The position numbers and the translations under genes were made by a program. A stretch of DNA of 34,332 nucleotides from Capillimicrobium sp035565675 (GTDB lineage Bacteria > Actinomycetota > Thermoleophilia > Solirubrobacterales > Solirubrobacteraceae), in contig DATMSA010000192.1 in the NCBI GenBank assembly GCA_035565675.1, positions 1 through 34,332 of the forward strand. Reading direction: 5' to 3'. Below the pieces are notes generated by a model, which saw only the letters and a program-made list of their open reading frames with translations, searched no databases and was not told the DNA's origin. This document shows positions 22,718 to 29,245 of the stretch, piece by piece (positions within the stretch are counted from its first letter, which is position 1; every line of letters begins with the position of its first letter).

Positions 22718-23290
22718 GTGCGCCGCCCCGACAACGAGCCGGAGCTGGTCGAGCGTGCCCGGGCACGCGACCTCGCCGCCTACGGCGAGCTCGTGCGCAT
22801 CCACCAGGAGATCGCGTTTCGCACCGCCGTGCTGATCTGCGGAGACCCGCACGAGGCCGAGGAGGCCGTCCAGGAGGCGTTCGTCAAGGCGTACGCCGCG
22901 CTGCCGCGCTTCAAGGCCGGCCGGCCGCTGCGGCCGTGGCTGCTGGCGATCGTCGCCAACGAGGCGCGCAACCGCCGCCGCGCCGCCGGGCGCCGCACCC
23001 GGCTCGCGCTGCAGGTCGCCGAGCAGATCCCCGCCGGCGACCAGGTCCACGCCCCGCCCGAGGCCGAGCCCGAACCCGCCGCGCTCGCCACCGAGCGCCG
23101 CGCCGCGCTCGTCGCGGCGCTGGAGCGCCTGCCCGAGCGCGACCGCACGGTCATCGCGCTGCGGTGCCTGCTCGATCTGTCGGAGGCCGAGACCGCGGCC
23201 GCGCTCGGCGTGCGGCGCGGGACCGTGAAGTCGCGCCTGTCGCGCGCGCTCGACCGGCTGCGCGAGGAGGTGGGGCCCGATGTCGCCTGA
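22718..23290 (+). CDS. ECF-family RNA polymerase sigma factor
   Basis: A 190-aa sigma factor with only regions 2 and 4. Region 2 (about residues 18-85) holds AYGELVRIHQEIAFRTAVLICGD, HEAEEAVQEAFVKAYAALPRF and PWLLAIVANEARNRRR. A linker of about 40 residues rich in Ala, Pro and Glu follows, then region 4 (about 130-182) with LPERDRTVIALRCLLDLSEAETAAALGVRRGTVKSRLSRALDRLRE, a clear helix-turn-helix. There is no C-terminal extension. GTG 22718 is 8 nt after the -10 of an ECF-type promoter. The 3' end overlaps the next gene by 11 nt, as is usual for a sigma and its anti-sigma. Confidence 0.95.
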   Translation: MRRPDNEPELVERARARDLAAYGELVRIHQEIAFRTAVLICGDPHEAEEAVQEAFVKAYAALPRFKAGRPLRPWLLAIVANEARNRRRAAGRRTRLALQVAEQIPAGDQVHAPPEAEPEPAALATERRAALVAALERLPERDRTVIALRCLLDLSEAETAAALGVRRGTVKSRLSRALDRLREEVGPDVA

Positions 23291-24044
23291 GCGCCTGGAG
23301 CGCGAGCTGCGCGCGCTGCCCGTCGCCTGGCCGCCGGCGCCCGACGTCGCCGAGGCCGTCGTCGAGCGGCTCCACGTCGAGCAGCCCCGCGCCGCCCGCC
23401 GGAGCCCGCGCCGCGCCTGGCGCGCCGCTCTCACCGCGCTGGCCGCCGCCGTCGCGCTCACCGCGGCGATCGAGCCCGCCCGCTCGGCCGTCCTGGACTG
23501 GCTCGGCTTCGGCGCCGTCAGCATCGAGCGCCGCGAGCCCGATGCGCCCGCCCGCCCGCTCGGCGCCGGGCTCGACCTCGGCGACCCGGTCAGCCTCGAG
23601 CAGGCGCGCGCCGCGGTGCCGTTCCCCGTCCAGGTCCCCGCCGCGCTCGGCGCGCCCGACCGCGTGTTCCTCGACACCGCGCTCGGGCACCCGATCGTGT
23701 GGCTCGCCTACCGGCCGCGGCCCGGGCTCCCGCGCGCCGGGGAGACCGGCGTCGGCCTGCTCGTCGGCCAGCTCGAGGGCCGCGCCGAGCCGCTGATCGA
23801 GAAGACCGCCGGCGCCGGCACCGCGCTCACGCGCCTGCGCGTCGACGGCGACCCGGCGATGTGGCTGACCGGCGACCCGCACGGCTTCGCGTACGTGCCG
23901 CCGACCGGCGAGGCGCGCTTCGACGACCGCGAGCGCCTCGCCGCCGACGTCCTCCTCGTCGACCGCGCCGACGGCGTCCTGCTGCGCCTCGAGGGCGACA
24001 TGGACCGCGCCACCGCCACGCGCGTCGCCGCCTCCCTGCGCTGA
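23280..24044 (+). CDS. Membrane-anchored anti-sigma factor candidate
   Basis: A 254-aa protein with a short cytoplasmic N-terminus (1-46), one transmembrane helix (about 47-65) and an extracytoplasmic domain of about 190 residues. Its position, overlapping the sigma gene by 11 nt, and this topology fit an anti-sigma factor that holds the ECF sigma at the membrane. It lacks the HxxxCxxC zinc motif of the classical ZAS group. The outer domain starts AVLDWLGFGAVSIERRE and continues with DPVSLEQARAAVPFPVQVPAALG, which resembles DUF4367-type sensor domains. The function is inferred from context, not from a known catalytic motif. Confidence 0.75.
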   Translation: MSPERLERELRALPVAWPPAPDVAEAVVERLHVEQPRAARRSPRRAWRAALTALAAAVALTAAIEPARSAVLDWLGFGAVSIERREPDAPARPLGAGLDLGDPVSLEQARAAVPFPVQVPAALGAPDRVFLDTALGHPIVWLAYRPRPGLPRAGETGVGLLVGQLEGRAEPLIEKTAGAGTALTRLRVDGDPAMWLTGDPHGFAYVPPTGEARFDDRERLAADVLLVDRADGVLLRLEGDMDRATATRVAASLR

Positions 24045-24047
24045 CCG

Positions 24048-24075
24048 GGAACCGACCCGCCGCGGGCGGTGTACC
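24048..24075 (+). promoter_or_regulatory. Second ECF-type promoter, in front of the YtkA-like gene
   Basis: GGAACC (24048-24053), 16-bp spacer, TGTACC (24070-24075): the same -35, spacing and TGTA as the promoter at 22682-22709. Downstream lies a leader of about 30 nt with the Shine-Dalgarno sequence GGAGGG before ATG 24113. It gives the third gene of the unit its own sigma-dependent start. Confidence 0.6.
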
Positions 24076-24112
24076 AGGGGCGACGGCGGAGAGCGACCCG
24101 GAGGGAGCGCCC

Positions 24113-24703
24113 ATGCGACGGCTGGCGATCATGGCGACGATGGCGGTGCTCGGCACGGCGGTGGCCGCGGTGGCCGCGGCGCCCGCCCACGCCGGCGGCT
24201 GGACCACCGTCGGCCTCAGCTCGCTGCCCGACGGCCTGGCGCCCGGCGAGCCCTGGCGCGTCGAGCTGCGGATCCTCCAGCACGGGGTCCAGCCCCTGGA
24301 GGGCGTGCGCCCCGCGATCGAGATCTGGCCCGACCGCGCCGGCGGCGACGCCGAGCGCGAGCGGTTCGCGGCCACCCCGACGGACCAGCCCGGCGTCTAC
24401 CGCGCCGAGGTCGCCTTCCCGGCCGCCGGCCGCTGGGACTTCCAGGTCGACGACGGCTTCATGGCGACCCCGCACGGCTACGCGCCGGTCGAGATCGGCG
24501 GGGTCGCCGCCGCACCGGCGCCGGCCGCCGTCCCGGCCCCGCCCGTCGCGCGCGACGACGCGTGGACGGCGGTCGCCGTCACCGGCGCCGGGATCGCGGC
24601 GCTGGCCGCGGCGGGCGGGATCGCGCTGGGCGCCCGCCGTCGCCGCGGCCGCGAGGCGGCTCAGCGGGCGGTCCGCTTGAGCCCGCGCACCAGCGCGCGG
24701 TAG
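24113..24703 (+). CDS. Exported YtkA/FixH-like membrane-anchored protein
   Basis: A 196-aa protein with a signal peptide (residues 1-27, site AHA), an immunoglobulin-like domain (about 28-125) and one C-terminal transmembrane helix (about 147-167), followed by a basic tail (RRRRGRE). The outer domain has a WTTVGLSSLPDGLAPGEPWRVELRILQHG stretch, with PGVYRAEVAFPAAGRWDFQV near its end, typical of YtkA-like and FixH-like domains associated with copper handling or with sensing at the envelope. Strong Shine-Dalgarno GGAGGG precedes ATG 24113. The gene has its own ECF-type promoter and its last 43 bp overlap the convergent glycoside hydrolase gene. Confidence 0.82.
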   Translation: MRRLAIMATMAVLGTAVAAVAAAPAHAGGWTTVGLSSLPDGLAPGEPWRVELRILQHGVQPLEGVRPAIEIWPDRAGGDAERERFAATPTDQPGVYRAEVAFPAAGRWDFQVDDGFMATPHGYAPVEIGGVAAAPAPAAVPAPPVARDDAWTAVAVTGAGIAALAAAGGIALGARRRRGREAAQRAVRLSPRTSAR

Positions 24704-25608
24704 GCCGGCCGCGGCGACCCGTCGGCGTTCACGAGCCCGGTGTCCATCCGCGTGGCGCAGTCGGTCCCGCGCCAGTTGTAGACGTAGGCCCGCTCGACGA
24801 CGCCGTCGAACCTCGCCAGCAGCCGGAACAGGTACGACGTGCGGTTCGCGGCACGGCGCTGGCTGCAGCGGAACGTGCGGCCGAGCTCGACGATGCCGCC
24901 GGTCTCGGTCAGCCAGTAGCGCGGCGAGCGCACGTGCGCGCCGACGGCGCGCATGATCGTGCGCGTCCCCTTGGTCGTGCGGCGGTTGACGTCGGAGTAG
25001 TTGTGGATGCCGACCAGCCGGGCTGCGCGCCGCGACGACGCCGGCAGGGCCCGGTAGAAGCGGCGCACGTAGTCGGACACGTTGCTGAGGTCGAGGACGT
25101 CGAGCGCGACGATCTCGCAGCCGCGGCAGATCGCGCGCATCTGGCGGAAGTACGCGGCGGCGCGGTCGGGCCGGTTCCACGTCGGCTGGCTGATGTGGTT
25201 GGCCTCGTTCCAGACGCCCCATTCGCGCACGCCCAGCGGGCGCAGCTTGCGCACGAGCCGTCCGACCTCGCGGCGGTAGCGGGCGGGGGAGGGCAGGACC
25301 CCGCGCCGCGGGCGCAGGTCCTCCGTGGAGATGTGCACGAGGACGTCGATGCCGTGGTCGCGCGCGCGGCGGACGTACGACTGCACGGCGGCGAGCTGGC
25401 CGGGCCTCCGGGCCGCGTTCCAGGGCACGAAGTAGCGGACCCGCTTGATGCCCGCCTGCTGGAACAGCGGAGCATCGAGCGTCGCGACGTTCTGGTCGCT
25501 GATGCCGACGCGGACCTGGGCGCCGGCGGGAGCGGCGACGAGCGCGCCCAGCGCGGCGACCAGCGCGACGGCGGCGGAGAGGACGGCGAAGCGGGGGCGG
25601 GAGGGCAT
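24661..25608 (-). CDS. Secreted glycoside hydrolase-like TIM-barrel protein
   Basis: A 315-aa exported protein: signal peptide 1-30 (ending AGA), then a beta/alpha-barrel of the clan A glycoside hydrolases (GH5/GH39-like). The presumed acid/base Glu135 lies in VWNEAN, with a preceding Trp and following Asn as in those families. The nucleophile Glu235 lies in WLTETGG. RYFVPWN (58-64), LVHIST and YVYNWRG fit barrel strands. A Cys pair (161, 164) is present. ATG 25608 is preceded by the Shine-Dalgarno AGGAG. The C-terminus overlaps the convergent YtkA-like gene by 43 bp. The glycan substrate is unknown. Confidence 0.82.
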   Translation of the reverse strand: MPSRPRFAVLSAAVALVAALGALVAAPAGAQVRVGISDQNVATLDAPLFQQAGIKRVRYFVPWNAARRPGQLAAVQSYVRRARDHGIDVLVHISTEDLRPRRGVLPSPARYRREVGRLVRKLRPLGVREWGVWNEANHISQPTWNRPDRAAAYFRQMRAICRGCEIVALDVLDLSNVSDYVRRFYRALPASSRRAARLVGIHNYSDVNRRTTKGTRTIMRAVGAHVRSPRYWLTETGGIVELGRTFRCSQRRAANRTSYLFRLLARFDGVVERAYVYNWRGTDCATRMDTGLVNADGSPRPAYRALVRGLKRTAR

Positions 25609-25664
25609 GACGGGCTCCTGACGCTCGGGACGATCGGACGCCCCGATGCTCGACCGCCGCCGGC

Positions 25665-25683
25665 CCGCCGTCTGTCACGGCGG
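25665..25683 (-). terminator. 7-bp hairpin between the zinc-finger operon and the glycoside hydrolase gene
   Basis: CCGCCGT and ACGGCGG pair around a 5-nt loop. The hairpin lies about 38 nt after the stop of the UBP-finger gene on the same strand, so it could end that operon; it has no U tract. The remainder of the 112-bp gap holds no clear promoter hexamer. Confidence 0.35.
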
Positions 25684-25720
25684 CGACACGCGTAGCGCGC
25701 AATCCGTCACAGCCCGGCGC

Positions 25721-26047
25721 TCAGCCCAGGCCCCACTCCTGCGCCAGCGGCGACGGCGGGATGCGCGTCGACCCGCGCACGTTGGCGAGCATGAGCGCGA
25801 CCTCGTCGACGAAGCACCACGACCACTCCTCGCCTGGCTCCAGCGAGCGGATGATCGGATGCTCGGTGCTCGCCGCGTGCGCCGACGCGTGGCGGTTGGG
25901 GGAGGAGTCGCAGCAGCCCACGTGGCCGCACTCCAGGCACAGCCGCAGGTGCAGCCACCGGCCGCCCGTCGCCAGGCAGTCCTCGCAGCCGTCGACCTCC
26001 GCCGGCAGCTCGGTGACGTGGACGTGGTCGAGGTGGGAACAGGGCAC
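25721..26047 (-). CDS. Stand-alone UBP-type zinc finger protein
   Basis: A 108-aa protein that is almost entirely a zf-UBP domain. Ligand candidates in order are Cys3 and His5, Cys21 and Cys24, Cys37 and Cys40, Cys45, and His53, His57 and His63. This is the Cys/His pattern of the zinc finger that in eukaryotes binds the free C-terminal Gly-Gly of ubiquitin. The aromatic residues Trp31 and Trp75-Trp77 are also present. GTG 26047 is preceded by a strong Shine-Dalgarno AGGAGG that overlaps the kinase stop, giving a gap of 8 bp; it is the third gene of the operon. No ubiquitin or E1-like gene is nearby. The bacterial function is unknown; a protein or peptide-tail reader is an inference. Confidence 0.88.
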   Translation of the reverse strand: MPCSHLDHVHVTELPAEVDGCEDCLATGGRWLHLRLCLECGHVGCCDSSPNRHASAHAASTEHPIIRSLEPGEEWSWCFVDEVALMLANVRGSTRIPPSPLAQEWGLG

Positions 26048-26055
26048 GGGGCCTC

Positions 26056-27453
26056 CTACGACGGGAGCGGGATTCGGACGGTGAAGGTGGTCTCGCCGGG
26101 ACGCGACGCGACGGCGATGGACCCGTCGTGGCGGTCGCGGACGATGCGGCACGCGACGTCGAGGCCCAGCCCGGTCCCGTCGCCGACGGACTTGGTCGTG
26201 AAGAACGGGTCGAAGACGCGGTCCTGGACGTCCTCGGGGATCCCGGGGCCGTCGTCGCCGACCTCGACGATCGCGCACGCGCCGTCGCGGCGGGTGCGCA
26301 GCGTGATCGTGCCGGACTCGCCGAGCGCGTCGATCGCGTTGTCGATCAGGTTGGTCCACACCTGGTTGAGCTCGGCGCCGTGCACGATCAGCGGCGGCAG
26401 CGTGCGGTCGTAGTCGCGCACGACCTCGATCCGCGTGTGCTTGAGCTTGTGGCCGAGGATCGTCACCGTCGTCTCCAGGCCCTCGTGCACGTCGGCCTCG
26501 ACCACGTCGCCGCGGTCCATGTACGCGTACGCCTTCACCGCGCCGACGAGCCGGCCGATGCGCTCGACGGACTCGCGCAGCTCGCCGGTGACGCGGCGGG
26601 CGTCCAGCGACGCCGCGATCCAGGCGATCGCGTCGGCGGTCGCGGGGCCGGCGTGGCGGGCGAGCCGGTCGAGCCAGGCGGCGTCGATCCCGGCGGCGGC
26701 CAGCGGCGCGGCCGGCCGCCACGCCTCGTCGACGCCGAGCGCCTCGAGGCGGTCGCGCACGGCGTCCTCGGCGTCGGCGGCGTCGAGCGCGTCGAGGACG
26801 CCCGCCCGGTCGGCCCGCTCGAGCGCCTCCCGCTGCATGGCGACGAGCCGGTGGGCGTCGGGCCGGCTGATCTCGTGCTCGACGAACCGGCCCACGGCGC
26901 TGGAGACGACGTCGAGCGACTCGGCCAAGTCGGCGGCCGCGCGCCGGGCGGCGGCCGCGGGGTTGTTCATCTCGTGGGCGAGGCCGGCCGCCATCGTGCC
27001 CAGCGACGCCAGCCGCTCGCGGTTCTGCTCGATCGCGGTGAGCCGGCCGATCACCGGGCCCACCTGCCGCATCACGCGGCGGTGGACGGCGGGGTGGGTG
27101 AGCGCGAGGCCGCGGAAGGTCTCCGGCTCGATCGTCGCGAGCGTCAGCGGCGTCTCGGCCACGACCCGCACGCCGAGCGTCCCCTCGGTGAGCGCGGCGA
27201 TCGCGCCCAGCCACGTCGGCGCCACCTGGCGTCCGACCGGCTCGGTGCGGTCGCCCTCGACGGTGAGCGCGCGGGCGGTGCCCGCGAGCAGGAGGTGCAG
27301 GCCGGTCGACGGCTCGGCCACCTCGGCCAGGACCTCGCCGGGGGCGAGCTCGCGCAGCACGGCGGCCTCGGTCCAGGGCGCGAGCTCGTCGTCGGCGAGG
27401 TCGTCGAACAGGTCGATCGTGCGCAGCTGGGCGGGGGTCGGGTGCCCGCTCAC
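26056..27453 (-). CDS. Histidine kinase with N-terminal cyclic-nucleotide-binding-like domain
   Basis: A 465-aa soluble histidine kinase. Residues about 12-125 resemble a cNMP-binding domain (LAPGEVLAEVAEPSTGLHLLLAGTARAL). The phosphoacceptor helix has GLAHEMNNP with His160, a variant of HisKA. A long helical region (about 170-350) follows, then HATPase_c with N box NQVWTNLIDNAIDAL, G1 GDDGPGIP and G2 GDGTGLGLDV. No transmembrane helix is present. GTG 27453 overlaps the stop of the regulator gene as GTGA. Its partner is the REC domain of the upstream flavoprotein fusion. Whether the sensor domain binds a nucleotide, or a redox or other ligand, is not visible. Confidence 0.92.
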   Translation of the reverse strand: MSGHPTPAQLRTIDLFDDLADDELAPWTEAAVLRELAPGEVLAEVAEPSTGLHLLLAGTARALTVEGDRTEPVGRQVAPTWLGAIAALTEGTLGVRVVAETPLTLATIEPETFRGLALTHPAVHRRVMRQVGPVIGRLTAIEQNRERLASLGTMAAGLAHEMNNPAAAARRAAADLAESLDVVSSAVGRFVEHEISRPDAHRLVAMQREALERADRAGVLDALDAADAEDAVRDRLEALGVDEAWRPAAPLAAAGIDAAWLDRLARHAGPATADAIAWIAASLDARRVTGELRESVERIGRLVGAVKAYAYMDRGDVVEADVHEGLETTVTILGHKLKHTRIEVVRDYDRTLPPLIVHGAELNQVWTNLIDNAIDALGESGTITLRTRRDGACAIVEVGDDGPGIPEDVQDRVFDPFFTTKSVGDGTGLGLDVACRIVRDRHDGSIAVASRPGETTFTVRIPLPS

Positions 27454-29099
27454 GTGCCCTCGAGGTACTGGTGGATGAGCGACACCGACATCGACCCCTC
27501 GCCGACGGCGCTGGCGACGCGCTTGATCGAGCGGGCGCGCACGTCGCCGGCCGCGAACACGCCGGGGACGCTCGTCTCCAGTGGGTAGGGGTCGCGCCCC
27601 AGCGGCCAGCGCTCGGCGGGCAGGTCGGCGCCGGTGAGGATGAACCCGCGGTCGTCGCGGGCGATCGTGTCGCCCAGCCAGTCGGTGCGCGGCGCGGCGC
27701 CGATGAACACGAAGCACGCGTCGGCGTCCTCGACCGTCTCGGCCCCGTCGGGCCCGCGGATGCGCAGGCGCTCGAGGTGGTCGCCGCCCTCGGCGGCCAC
27801 CGCCTGGCTGCGGGTGCGCACCTCGACGTTGGGCAGGTCGGCGATCTGCTCGATGAGGTACTGCGACATCGAGCGCCGCAGCGACTCGCCGCGGACCAGC
27901 ATCGTCACCCGCCGGGCGTACGCGCTGAAGTACACGGCCGCCTGCCCGGCCGAGTTGGCGCCGCCGATGACCACGACGTGCTGGTCGCGGCAGGAGCGCG
28001 CCTCGGTCAGCGCCGCCCCGTAGTAGATGCCCGCGCCGGTGAGGGCCGCGAACCCCGGCGCGTCGAGCTGGCGGTAGGAGACGCCGGAGGCGATGAGCAC
28101 GCAGTTGGCGCTCAGCGCGCCGCCGCCGGTGAGCTGGACGAACCGGCCCGCGCCCTCGGCCTCCAGGCCCACGGCCTGGCGCACGGCGAGCAGCTCGGCG
28201 CCGAGCCGGCGCGCCTGGTCGGTGGCGCGGCGCGCCAGGTCGGAGCCGCTGAGGCCGGCCGGGAAGCCGAGGTAGTTCTCGATGCGGCTGGACTGGCCCG
28301 CCTGCCCGCCCGTCGCCTCCTGCTCGACCATGACGGTCCGCAGCCCCTCGGACGCGCCGTACACCGCGGCGGCCAGCCCGGCGGGGCCGCCGCCGACGAT
28401 CACGAGGTCGTAGTGGTCCTGCAGCGGCGCGCTCGCGATGCCCAGGCGCTCGGCGAGCTCCAGCGGCGTCGGCCGCTCCAGGACGGTGCCGTCCTCGAGC
28501 AGCGCGACCGGGAGCCGGTCGGCCGACACGCGGGCGGCGGTGAGCAGCTCGTGGGCCTCGGGGTCGCGGTCGACGTCGAGCCAGCGGCCCGGCACCCGGT
28601 TGCGGGCCAGGAAGTCGCGCAGGGCGTGGGTGTCGGCGGAGAAGCGGTGGCCGACGATGCGCACGCCGCCCGCCTCCAGCGCGGCGCCCGACTCCCACGT
28701 CGTCAGCAGGTCGCCGACGACCGGGAAGAGCTGCTCCTCGGGCGGGTCCCACGGCTTGAGCAGGTAGTAGTCGAGCGCGACGTCGTTGATCGCCGCGATC
28801 GCCGCCTCGGTGTCGGCGTAGGCGGTCAGCAGGACCCGCTTGGCGTCGGGCACGATCTCGCGGGCCCGGACGAGGTAGTCGGTCCCCGACATCCCGGGCA
28901 TCCGCTGGTCGGCCACCAGCAGCGCGGTCTGCTCGCCGCGGGTGCGAAGCTGGCCCAGCACGTCGAGCGCGTCGGAGCCCGAGGGCGCCGAGAGCACGCG
29001 GTAGCGCTCGCCGAAGCCGCGGCGCAGGTCGCGCGCGACGGCGGCCAGCACGGCGGGCTCGTCGTCGACGGCGACGATCGCGGGACGGCGCTCGCTCAC
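27450..29099 (-). CDS. Response regulator fused to a thioredoxin-reductase-like flavoprotein
   Basis: A 549-aa fusion. Receiver domain (1-125): Asp12 and Asp13, phosphoacceptor Asp64 in VADQRMPG, Thr92, Lys115, all conserved. A thioredoxin- or glutaredoxin-like segment (about 146-215) has SADTHALRDFL where a CxxC would lie. The thioredoxin-reductase-like part (about 228-549) has FAD motif GGGPAG (236-241), NAD(P) motif GGANSAG (379-385) and the second FAD motif GVFAAGDVR (513-521). The dithiol CxxC normally between them is absent; the site reads YYGAALTEA. It therefore cannot reduce thioredoxin by the normal route. GTG 29099 follows CAGGAT by 7 nt; ATG 29108 is the alternative. First gene of the operon. 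Confidence 0.92.
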   Translation of the reverse strand: MSERRPAIVAVDDEPAVLAAVARDLRRGFGERYRVLSAPSGSDALDVLGQLRTRGEQTALLVADQRMPGMSGTDYLVRAREIVPDAKRVLLTAYADTEAAIAAINDVALDYYLLKPWDPPEEQLFPVVGDLLTTWESGAALEAGGVRIVGHRFSADTHALRDFLARNRVPGRWLDVDRDPEAHELLTAARVSADRLPVALLEDGTVLERPTPLELAERLGIASAPLQDHYDLVIVGGGPAGLAAAVYGASEGLRTVMVEQEATGGQAGQSSRIENYLGFPAGLSGSDLARRATDQARRLGAELLAVRQAVGLEAEGAGRFVQLTGGGALSANCVLIASGVSYRQLDAPGFAALTGAGIYYGAALTEARSCRDQHVVVIGGANSAGQAAVYFSAYARRVTMLVRGESLRRSMSQYLIEQIADLPNVEVRTRSQAVAAEGGDHLERLRIRGPDGAETVEDADACFVFIGAAPRTDWLGDTIARDDRGFILTGADLPAERWPLGRDPYPLETSVPGVFAAGDVRARSIKRVASAVGEGSMSVSLIHQYLEGT

Positions 29100-29106
29100 G
29101 ACAGCC

Positions 29107-29112
29107 ATCCTG
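29107..29112 (-). promoter_or_regulatory. -10-like element of the regulator-kinase-finger operon
   Basis: CAGGAT on the minus strand ends 7 nt before GTG 29099. CTGACC lies 16 bp further upstream and could be a -35. The in-frame ATG at 29108 overlaps this hexamer. Confidence 0.4.
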
Positions 29113-29167
29113 CCAGGCGGCGCAACCCGGTCAGGTGGCCTGCTCGATCCCACCCGGGTCGCGATCT

Positions 29168-29179
29168 GGGGGATCCCCC
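29168..29179. repeat. 12-bp palindrome in the regulator/subtilase divergent region
   Basis: GGGGGATCCCCC is self-complementary, in the 146-bp divergent gap between the fusion regulator gene and the subtilase gene. It may be an operator; the rest of the gap shows no clear -10 for the subtilase. Confidence 0.3.
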
Positions 29180-29245
29180 CTCATGCGCCCGGCGGCGCCC
29201 GGGCCGATCCTCGTCGGCGTCAACCACCGACCAGGGAGACGCCCC

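Noticed and set aside
25721..26047. A complete bacterial ubiquitin-like conjugation locus
   Set aside because: Only the UBP finger is present. No E1, E2, JAB protease or ubiquitin-like protein is encoded in the window, so the claim would go beyond the evidence.
29168..29179. GGGGGATCCCCC as a terminator
   Set aside because: It lies in a divergent region with no gene ending there; it is kept only as a palindrome of unknown role.
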